From: Isoetes taiwanensis
Lineage: Eukaryota; Streptophyta; Lycopodiopsida; Isoetales; Isoetaceae
DNA: 64,000 nt
Direction: 5' to 3'
Assembly: GCA_021234155.1 (NCBI GenBank)
Contig: JAJEKV010000131.1
Coordinates: 1,473,288-1,537,287, forward strand
Made by a program: the position numbers and the translations under genes. Every line of letters starts with the position of its first letter. The stretch's first letter is position 1. Of this stretch, positions 46,424-53,597 are shown piece after piece. Below the pieces are notes generated by a model. That model searched no databases and was not told where the DNA came from. It saw only the letters and a program-made list of their open reading frames with translations.

Positions 46424-47408
46424 ATGGCGGAAGCAATAGGAGCAACACAACAAAAGAAGAGTGAGGCAATGAAGGTAGCTGCTACACAACAACACTTCGA
46501 GGACTTCTTGGCACAGATGGATAAACAATTAGAAGCAAGAATTCCAAGGATGGATGCACTAAATGCCATCGTGGAGATGACCAACCAGAATAAGGAGGAA
46601 ATCACCCCGGGATAGAGAAGACAGAAGAGGGGATACAGCGGAGGATGAAGAGATCGAGTAAGAAAAGATGAACATCATGGAAAGATTGGTGGCCCTAGAG
46701 AAATAGAATGTAGATACGGATGCATGACAAAGGTTTGATAGGATAAAGCCACATATAGTTGAGTATGAAGAGCAAAATAGGATTAAGCATGATGTTAGAT
46801 TGATAGGAATTGCCGAAAAACCTAATGAGGACACAAAAACAATGTGGCTGCAAAAATAATGGGAAGTAGTGAAGGCAGTAGGGGCAGGACACTAGAAAGG
46901 CAAGCCAAGGCATATCAACCTGATGCTGAGAGACATGGCAGACAAGGAGAGGGTGCTTCGCATGGGAGCCAGGCCGCGGAACGGGATGAAGGTACAGGAA
47001 GCACTGGCAATGGCGCAGCGACAGGGGCTGCAAAAAGAATTGGCCAAAGCCAGGGAACTAAACCTGGCAGGAATACAGGCAGGGATACGTAATGGGAGGG
47101 CGTACATTATGAAGAGAGGAAGAGATCAAACAGGACAAGAGCCGAAGCCAAGGATGGAGAAAACAAGGACAACAGAGAAGAAGGACAACCCCGCAAAGGT
47201 GAAGACACAGAGGCTGATAGAAACCACTAGACAGGCCCTGAAAGAGTTGACAAAAATGGAGACACAAATGCAATTAGGGTCCCAGTTACAAAGAGAGGAA
47301 GGAAGCAAAAGAGGGGGAGGAAGGGAAATGGATAACATAATAGGAACTGGAGAGCAATCAGTAGCCAGAACGAAGGAACAGACCAGGAAATCAGGAGGGG
47401 AGGCATAG
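46424..47408 (+). pseudogene. LINE ORF1-like protein, degraded
   Basis: Two main frames, 46424-46615 (MAEAIGATQQ.. with a coiled-coil-like Gln/Glu/Lys composition) and 46923-47408. The latter has RDMADKERVLRMG, resembling the RNA-binding part of L1-type ORF1 (RFxxxxDKExIL), and a basic Lys/Arg-rich end. A GIAEKPNED-type phrase near 46810 fits the RRM-like portion. Stops and shifts separate them. It is followed directly by an endonuclease domain, as in a two-ORF LINE. Confidence 0.5.
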
Positions 47409-47479
47409 CGACAACAAAGGGGGCAGGAGATGCAAAAGGGCAAGAAAAGGTAACCATCTGGTACTAGAATTGCACAGGG

Positions 47480-48008
47480 TATCCATGGGATGACGAGAAA
47501 AGCTGGAGGAAGCAAGGGGACACGACATCATAGTCATAGTAGAAACTTGAGAATATAATGCAAAAAGGCTACTAGAAGAAGAAGGGTACCAGCTCTCCAC
47601 CTGCTAGAAAGATAAGAACTTTAAAATTGGGAGCGGGCTTAGCCTGCTACATAAGGAACAACTGGTAATGCATGTATTGTAAACATGGACATTAATAAAA
47701 GATACATGCTGCTCAATGTCATGCGGTCAAATAAACAAGAACTCTCAATGCTGATCTGCTAATATTCGCCTAATGGTGATAAACTAGTGCTATTGGGCCT
47801 AGGGGAGGTCATCATAAAATGGAAGGACAAAGGCCCATTGATGGTGGTAGGAGACTTCAATGCAAGGACAAAACAAAAATAGGCGCAAATGCCATTCTAT
47901 GACGAAGCAGACGGGCAATGGACGCAGATGGATAGACCGGAGGAATGGACGAGGGACATAGCAGACAAGGAGCTTAATGCAAGAGGGGAAATGCTGATTG
48001 AACTCTAA
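47480..48008 (+). pseudogene. LINE ORF2 endonuclease (EEP/APE-type) fragment
   Basis: After the ORF1-like region, broken frames contain IVIVET, NIYSPNGD-like text near 47765 and, clearly, GPLMVVGDFNAR near 47835-47870, the DFNAR box of apurinic-like LINE endonucleases, then EEWTRDIADKELNARGEMLIEL ending at 48008. The spacing of DFNAR to the D..N..G..L box fits the family. RT should follow but is absent, so the element is truncated at its 3' side, unusual for LINEs. Confidence 0.6.
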
Positions 48009-48410
48009 CAAGGTTTAAAATGAAACGCACTTATTTACGAAGTTGAGCAATTAGCATTCGGAATACCCCCAAAAAAGTAACATTTTTGAAGCTTTTTCAT
48101 TTTTAAAAGAGGGCAAAAAAAAAAATGCTTGTTTTGAGGAGAGAGACATTAATTTTGAAAACTCAGTAAGTACTTATTGTTGAAAATAGAAGGAAATATA
48201 GTTTGTCTTTTTGCAAGCTTAATATAAGTACTAATAAAATCAAACATAGGAAAGACAAAGAGTGTGAAATCATGGAGCAAAAAAGAGTTGTTCTAATTAA
48301 GCATTGTTGAAGAGACAAAGCTTTCAGTTTAAAAAATTTCATCAAAATATATTATAATTCTTAGCACATAGTTTACAATGAAAGTAGTTTATAATTCTGT
48401 CTGTATAAAC
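48009..48410. other. No gene recognised
   Basis: AT-rich stretch between the truncated LINE and the stop of the methyltransferase; it probably holds the latter's 3' UTR. Confidence 0.35.
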
Positions 48411-49169
48411 TCATATGGGAGGTGGGGGAGGTGGCTCTTCCCAGTCCACAGGACTCTCGTACCCCTTAGGATCTGGCTCTTGTGAGGACATAACAGCGGA
48501 GACGCCTACTTCTGATTCCAATCCTACTGGCGCAGGCGGTTTCTCTGGCACAGGCTCCACAAGCTCCAGGTCGACAAACTCCACCTCCTCGTCATTTCTC
48601 CCCGTAATAGGAGGCTGGGTTTCTGTGTAAGTGCCTTTAACATCGCCAGCACCGTTCTTTGCTCCTAGTTCCTCGTTTTCATCAGGAAAGGATTCACAAG
48701 AGCTTATCCTGGTCCTGATGAAACTTATTTTATCTGGGTCTATGTCGACAGAGGCAACATTGCGCCCCTGCTTAAGGGCGCAAATAGCTGTGGTGCCTGT
48801 TCCAGAAAAAGCATCCAAAATCCAGTTGCCTGGGCGAGAAAATCACTGTATTAAGTTATTAATAAGCCTATGTTGTTTCTGATAATGGGACACCACAGCG
48901 CCTTGTCTCTGTGGGTCCCTTAACTTTTGCAGAATAGCCGGGTACTGAAAAGCATTGCAGGGAGGGATCTTCTCATTCTGCGTATTGAAATGTGCCATGG
49001 TCTTTTTGGCGTCCGCGCTGTAAAAACCTATATGGAAATGCTCAAAACAGCTCACTAAGCGCGGACCACCACCATGTCCCTTGACGTTCGTTTTTAGCCT
49101 GCCAAACAATACAGCAATTAAAAATTAGCAGGAAGGAAACAATAAAAATAAGTCAGCCCAGTGGTGTGA

Positions 49170-49187
49170 CGGTATAAATTTATGCCG
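49170..49187. repeat. Palindrome site 1 (one mismatch)
   Basis: CGGTATAAATTTATGCCG; one base departs from perfect dyad symmetry. Confidence 0.8.
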
Positions 49188-49194
49188 CGGTGTG

Positions 49195-49228
49195 CCTTGG
49201 CTCGGTATAAATTTATACCGTGCCAAGG
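49195..49228. repeat. Palindrome site 2, 34 bp near-perfect
   Basis: The core CGGTATAAATTTATACCG (49203-49220) is perfect, and the flanks CCTTGGC/GCCAAGG extend the symmetry with a single T-T mismatch (49202 against 49221). Confidence 0.85.
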
Positions 49229-49251
49229 CTCGGTATAAATTTATACCGAGC
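49228..49251. repeat. Palindrome site 3, 24 bp perfect
   Basis: The same 18 bp core (49231-49248) flanked by GCT/AGC, giving 24 bases of perfect dyad symmetry. Confidence 0.85.
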
Positions 49252-50303
49252 ACTGCTTTCAAGGTTGATACAAGTTTATATAGTTTGAGGCCACTGCACA
49301 GTTCACTCCACATTAAACATACTAGATGATTAAAAGTTTTACTTACTTGACCATCTCGGAAGGCAAGCTGGAAGTAATTGTCGTACTACTTTACAGCCAG
49401 TATAGGCTTCTTATCGGAATCGTAACTAAGGCAGCACTCTGTGACACAAGCTTCTCGAAGCTCTTGGAGCTTGTTCTTTTGCTTCTTGAAGTCCTATCCA
49501 TGCACTTGTTTAAATTCCACGTACTCTCGGTGCATAAAGCAGATCTTGTCTATCAGGCTCATTTTTAATTTGAAGTCATTGTCGAGATTGTGACTCACGG
49601 CAATGACCTTTGCTTCTTCGTCTGTCACCCCCACGTAGATATGTGCTTCCACGCTCTTCCAGACTTCATTACGGCTTTCTTCTTTTGAAAGTTCTTTTCT
49701 TGCTTTAAAACTATGTGTGCCTCCAAGAACATAATAGGTGTAATCTTCGAAATCTGCCTTTTTGTAGTCTTTTAATTGGTTGCACTGACTTCTGTCTACC
49801 ATCACAACTAGTGGCGACACATGGGCATGAGAATTCCTTCTCATTCTTTGCTTGAGGATAGCCACATGTGCCGCGTACAGCTTTCGGACCTGAAGCACTC
49901 TCACCCCATCTTCATTTTTTGGTGGCCTCTTAATCGTGCTCAGTGTCAATGAAATGGTTTGCTTGAGGAGTTTGGTCTCATTAACCCTCTTCAAAATAGC
50001 ACTTGACTTATCAGACGGCTGCACAACAATGTCTGCCCCAGGAGCCTTTTGGAGAGCTTCTGCTGACTCCTCTATGGTCAAGGCCTTTGTGGTTCTTGAC
50101 CTTTTTTTGGTGGGAGGCTGTGTATCTGTTACCAATGCTGATCTCTTGCTCTTCCCTCTTGTCACCACCGGTTCCTCCTCTTCCTCTTCTTGTTCCGAAA
50201 CCTCGTCCTTCTCGACATCTTCTTGAGGAAGTGGGTACCAAAGACCTTTGACCATTTCCTTTTATTCACAAAGTATTACTGAGGACAAAATGTCCACTAT
50301 GTC

Positions 50304-50372
50304 CTGTAATGCAGGGTAAATTAGAAAGATGACGGTATAAATTTATACGTGAAGCCACTAAGAACAATTTAC
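50304..50372 (-). other. 69 bp intron of the ParB-methyltransferase gene
   Basis: Donor TAT/GTAAAT and acceptor ATTACAG/GAC join the frame in phase 0 (NGY/DIVD). The short intron contains one copy of the CGGTATAAATTTATACCG-type palindrome at 50333-50350. Confidence 0.65.
50333..50350. repeat. Palindrome site 4 (degenerate right end)
   Basis: CGGTATAAATTTATACGT, inside the 69 bp intron. Confidence 0.75.
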
Positions 50373-50951
50373 ATAGCCATTCTTGTAATTTTCCGCCATG
50401 TAATCATGGACATCTTTAGGTCTGCACATGCTTATACGAAGCATTCTACTGTTCAGAATATAGAAGACTTCATCGTTGTCATTTAGGCACTTCATAAAAA
50501 TCTCATCTTCATTTTCTGTTGCAGTGAGGCTTATCATTTCGCCGGCGGGGTAGTAATCATCTTTGGTAAACTTTCCCCTCCCTGACTGATTACACAAATA
50601 AAGGTACGCCTCAGTGGGTTTGTGCTCTCTCGCTCCCCTGTGTACGTACCACGTCTGGTCTGTGAGTTCATATGTTTGTGGCTCTGCTTGGTTTGCCTTT
50701 GATGATTGGCGCGCAAAAAAACCCATTTTTACACCAAAAATACAGTTTTTCTCCACTATTTTGGACACTTTAACTGTAAGAAAAATGGCTTAAAGGACCT
50801 AAAATGCACGCTATTTTAACCCTTTATTTGTGTCACTTGACCTTAAAACACAACATTATTACTCAACTACTAAGGTTCAGGACGTTTTTTTGGCCTCTTG
50901 ACACTTTACGAGAATAGAAACCATAAATGTTGTCTTCTTTATGTTCTGGAA

Positions 50952-50969
50952 CGGTATAAATTTATATGT
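50952..50969. repeat. Palindrome site 5, in the 5' flank
   Basis: CGGTATAAATTTATATGT, about 225 bp upstream of the gene's ATG and 10 bp before the gypsy LTR at 50979. Confidence 0.75.
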
Positions 50970-50978
50970 CTCGAGCAC

Positions 50979-51047
50979 TGTGACGACCATACGGATATTC
51001 GTATCATACGAACATTATACTCCTATGTAGAAAAGATGGTCGTCACA
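50979..51047. repeat. Hairpin at the 5' end of the outer gypsy LTR
   Basis: TGTGACGACCAT (50979-50990) pairs perfectly with ATGGTCGTCACA (51036-51047). Within the loop TTCGTATCATACGAA (50998-51012) is itself palindromic. Confidence 0.8.
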
Positions 51048-51072
51048 CGGATGCAAAAGGGTAGTTGTACAA

Positions 51073-51133
51073 GACAGGGTTTGAACTCGCAACCTTCAAG
51101 TTGCGAGTCACACACCCTTGCCAAGTGCGCTAC
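51073..51133 (-). other. tRNA-like (Pol III A/B box) segment in the LTR
   Basis: On the minus strand GGTAGCGCACTTGG resembles a tRNA A box and GAGTTCAAACCC a B box, about 45 bases apart. It does not fold as a complete tRNA (the T stem is not complementary), so it is a tRNA-derived remnant, perhaps of a SINE, not a gene. Confidence 0.4.
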
Positions 51134-51188
51134 CAATACTTTGTTGAAAACATTCCTTCACGTCTTTCTCATATGTGGGACTATCTCC

Positions 51189-51213
51189 AGAAGGTTCTAG
51201 AATGTTCTAGAAC
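51189..51213 (+). promoter_or_regulatory. Perfect five-unit heat shock element
   Basis: Five contiguous alternating nGAAn/nTTCn units (AGAAG, GTTCT, AGAAT, GTTCT, AGAAC), all 15 specified bases matching. It lies about 70-95 bp upstream of the TATA box in the LTR. Trimers of this unit suffice to bind heat shock factor, so heat induction of the element is a reasonable inference. Confidence 0.8.
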
Positions 51214-51282
51214 CTAAATGCATGCGCGACACTTGGCGCAATCTCATCCATTGGAGTGGCGCGATCCTGACCGTTGGTCTAG

Positions 51283-51290
51283 ATATATAA
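51283..51290 (+). promoter_or_regulatory. TATA box of the outer gypsy LTR
   Basis: ATATATAA followed by a GC-richer stretch (GGAGGCACC), correctly placed downstream of the heat shock element and upstream of gag. Confidence 0.65.
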
Positions 51291-51580
51291 GGAGGCACCT
51301 CCTTCTTGTCAAACCATTCCGGTTCAACGCCAGTCTTGAGCCTTCTAGGCATCTGTCTCCTATTCCTGCTTGCCTTCGGGCTATTGTATTCTTGATTCTT
51401 GTTCATATATCAGATTCTTTGCCGACCTTGGCGTATTTCTTCCATATTTCTTGCGTATTCTCCACGTATTTTCCTTGTTTTCGAGTAGGTTCATGACAGT
51501 TTGAACCGGAATCCCTTACCGGTTCTTGTCTGCTCTGATCCTAAGCATTTTTTTTGCTCATATTTGGTGATTTTATATCT

Positions 51581-51946
51581 ATGGAGGAGGTTCCGACTTT
51601 ATTACGACAGGTCCAGCAGCTTGTTCAAGTATGCCAGTAGTTGCAGTTGGATAATAAAGAGCTTAAGGAACGTATTGCTTCACATGAATCTGCTTCTAGC
51701 TCGGGATTGAAGCTATCAGAGCCTAAGATCAGCCTGCCAGAGAAGTTTGACGGCACTCGGTCCAAGCTCCGCAGTTTTTTGAATCAGATCGGGCTTGTGA
51801 TTCAGCTCCATCCTCATAGATATCCCACGGCTCAAGTTCTCACAGGGCCAGCTCTAAGTTGGTTTGCTCCTTTATTGGAGAAAGGAGCCCCAGAGTTGCA
51901 AGATTTTGCTGCTTTCACTGCAGAACTCGAAGCATGCTTTGGAGAC
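51581..51946 (+). pseudogene. Ty3/gypsy gag, 5' part, interrupted by a nested element
   Basis: ATG 51581 gives MEEVPTLLRQVQQLVQVCQ, an in-frame TAG, then KISLPEKFDGTRSKLRSFL and GPALSWFAPLLEKGAPEL, the retrotransposon gag (capsid-like) domain. A short deletion seems to lie before LTGPALSWF. The frame is cut at EACFGD by the LTR of the chromovirus at 51947 and resumes at 63606. Confidence 0.85.
51942..51946 (+). repeat. Target-site duplication GAGAC (left)
   Basis: Five bases of host gag immediately before the TGTGACGG LTR terminus; the matching copy is at 63601-63605. Confidence 0.8.
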
Positions 51947-51947
51947 T

Positions 51948-52001
51948 GTGACGGTCCAGGGGAATATACGCCATAAATACGTATATTCCTGGATCCGTCA
52001 C
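51948..52001. repeat. Hairpin at the 5' end of the chromovirus LTR
   Basis: GTGACGG, TCCAGG and AATATACG pair with the complementary blocks ending CCGTCAC at 52001, giving about 21 base pairs with small bulges and a loop of about 10 bases. It is repeated in the 3' LTR at 61970-62023. Confidence 0.75.
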
Positions 52002-52159
52002 TATACAAGTCTATCTTCATAGCCTTGTATACCATAGATTGGGGCATTAGGGGGCATGGCCAAGTTATTCTCATAACTTAGCCAACCATAGGTTAGACCA
52101 TTATCCACGTGGCCTTAACCTATTGGGGGCACCCGCCACACAGGATTCACCCGATTGGT

Positions 52160-52169
52160 GCCACGTGGC
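52160..52169. promoter_or_regulatory. Palindromic G-box GCCACGTGGC in the LTR
   Basis: Perfect 10 bp palindrome some 20 bp upstream of the TATA box; a second CCACGTGG lies at 52105-52112. Both are conserved in the 3' LTR. bZIP and bHLH factors recognise this core. Confidence 0.6.
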
Positions 52170-52186
52170 ATCCTAGGTGGACCTAA

Positions 52187-52208
52187 CTTATATAGGCTGA
52201 AACCCTAA
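52187..52208 (+). promoter_or_regulatory. TATA box followed by a telobox
   Basis: CTTATATAGG at 52187-52196 is followed within a few bases by AAACCCTAACCCTAGG, i.e. the telobox AAACCCTAA at 52200-52208. The arrangement is kept in the 3' LTR (TATA about 62205, telobox 62215-62223). Confidence 0.6.
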
Positions 52209-53586
52209 CCCTAGGCCTCTTTCCAGCCCTAGCACCCAGAGACTCACCTACTCGTTCGAAACCCCGTTTCGAACATCGTTTGTTGTGGCATAGGCTGGTG
52301 CAGCAGCCCCAGCAGGGTAGACTTGTTCTTGGAGTAGGAGCAAGATCTAGGTGAGTCGAAGACCATGGAGGCACACGGATCTGGAGGGAGAGCTTCAGGA
52401 GCAGGTATGTAGGATAGTAGTTGTGATAGCTTATCTGGAATTAGCATTCCAGATATGCTAGTATCTTGTATCTAGAGTAGAGCCATCCTAGAACCCGTAT
52501 TCAACATCTTGAACCCTAATCAATGAACCCTAACTATTAGTTAGATTTGTATGATTAGGTTAAGATGTTCTTCTTATGATTATTCTCATGATGTGATGAT
52601 TATGTGATGATGGTTGATCATGTTTGCTCCTCTTGTATTGGGAAGGGGGGTAGAGACCTAGAGCCATATGTAGTATGCTCCTAGATTAGATCCCTTAGTT
52701 CCTATTAGTTGCGGCCTGTGCATAGGAGCCCACCAGGCTATCGAGGCTATGTTATGACTCAGCACCACATAGCGGGCTAGAGGAAAAGTGGAGGGAGGAT
52801 CCCCCCCGAGTGGGGGCCGGGGGGATCCCATAGTGGGCTAGGCTTATGGTCGGTCACTTATTGGGCTCTGCATGGGTCCGACACCTCCCGGGGCAATGGT
52901 GTTGCCACTGCCTCTCGAGAGCTGCAAGTGTTGGCTTGGCTCTCGTTTTGGGGTTTAAGTCGGTGCGAATCGTGTGTCGCCCGCGATTCTCTAGCCGCCC
53001 GCGGAACCTCTAGACCACAGGAAGGGAGATGCAACCCTTCCCGCCTCATCCACCCGAGGAGATGCAACACAGAGTAGTCCCGATGGGTGATGCCATGGGA
53101 TTGCGTGTCCAGGAAGGCTAGAGTCATGCCGGGGCCTGATTTAGCCCATCCGCAAAGTATGCCGCAGGAGGGGCGGATGGAGTGGTCAACCCTAGCCATT
53201 GTCTATAGCCAGCCCCCCCATTGTTATGACTTCGATGCACTCTATCTTGAGGCCTAGCCCGGTCAGTCATCCTCCTTATGAGTCGGAGCCATGGGTAGGA
53301 GCTCTTATGTTTTATGGCATAGGATTATCTTCTTTGCGGTTGTGGATATGTGATGGACTACCCTTCTCGGTAGTATGTTGTATTGTTATTGCTAGTTCCG
53401 ACGTTGTTTATGCTTCCCGTGATAGGAGCCCATAGGGGAAGGGGCGCCAAGACACCTTCGTGTCCCCCGCCCGCACTAGGATTCTCTCGAGTGCGAGTTA
53501 GAGCCGGAGGGCCCATGCGGTTGATGGACCGGATGGGGATTTCTGCCGAGTGTCTGGGCCGTATATTTAGCGAGGAGGCGTCACAA

Positions 53587-53597
53587 TGGTATCGAGC
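53587..53597 (+). other. Chromovirus primer-binding site
   Basis: TGGTATCGAGC, one base after the LTR end, equals the initiator-Met PBS TGGTATCAGAGC with one A missing after TATC (a CAG read as CG). Confidence 0.75.

Larger units (their letters stand above)
49099..49346 (-). other. 248 bp intron with three palindromes and mismatched phase
   Basis: Donor CAA/GTAAGT and acceptor TTTGGCAG/G are both strong. The upstream exon ends in phase 0, but the methyltransferase frame downstream requires two bases from the preceding exon. The region may be a fusion of two introns after loss of the exon(s) between them. Confidence 0.5.
48411..50726 (-). pseudogene. ParB/Srx-like domain plus N4/N6-type DNA methyltransferase, intron-bearing
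   Basis: Exons read down the minus strand: 50726-50373, 50303-49348, 49098-48411. Exon 1 (ATG 50726, MGFFARQSSK..) is unrecognised. Exon 2 has an acidic run, a nuclear-signal-like KKRSRTTK, then a ParB-N/sulfiredoxin-like domain: VRVLQVRKLYAAHVAILKQR, YYVLGGTHSFKARKEL (in place of GxHRxxAxxxx), VTDEEAKVIAVSHNLDND. Exon 3 is the C-terminal half of a beta-type amino-methyltransferase: FxxF..GFYS, YQKQHRLINNL (motif X) and LDAFSGTGTT (motif I, SAM binding) followed by GRNVASVDIDPDKI. Four in-frame stops: TAA 50262, TAG 49494, TAG 49386, TGA 48843, with little other damage. Motif IV (DPPY/SPPY) is not visible, and the splice phase between exons 2 and 3 does not match, suggesting lost exons. ParB-methylase fusions are known from phages and mobile elements; the introns show this copy is nuclear. 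Function here is not known. Confidence 0.65.
50979..51498 (+). repeat. 5' LTR of the outer Ty3/gypsy element
   Basis: Starts TGTGACGACC and probably ends TCATGACA, about 520 bp. It contains a terminal hairpin, a tRNA-like block, a five-unit heat shock element, a CCAAT-type box (ATTGG near 51250) and a TATA box, in promoter order. The gag ATG follows at 51581. The right border is tentative because I see no convincing PBS after it; the partner LTR is beyond the window. Confidence 0.6.
51947..53585 (+). repeat. Chromovirus 5' LTR
   Basis: Begins TGTGACGGTCC and ends GGCGTCACA. Promoter-proximal motifs: two ACGT-core G-boxes (52105-52112, 52160-52169), TATA at about 52187 and a telobox just after it. 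It aligns along its length with 61969-63600, with numerous small indels. Confidence 0.9.

Noticed and set aside
48843-50264. Alternative genetic code or stop-codon RNA editing to explain the four stops
   Set aside because: All three stop types occur and the locus is nuclear with signs of exon loss; ordinary decay is simpler.
48411-50726. Bacterial or phage contamination as the source of the ParB/methyltransferase sequence
   Set aside because: It is contiguous with plant LTR elements and LINEs and has GT-AG introns with in-phase joining at 50304-50372.
51073-51133. Functional tRNA gene on the minus strand
   Set aside because: A and B box-like motifs are present but the T stem and acceptor stem do not pair.
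52199-52216. Interstitial telomere repeat
   Set aside because: Only about two AACCCTA units, present at the same place in both LTRs just after the TATA box; a telobox is the better reading.
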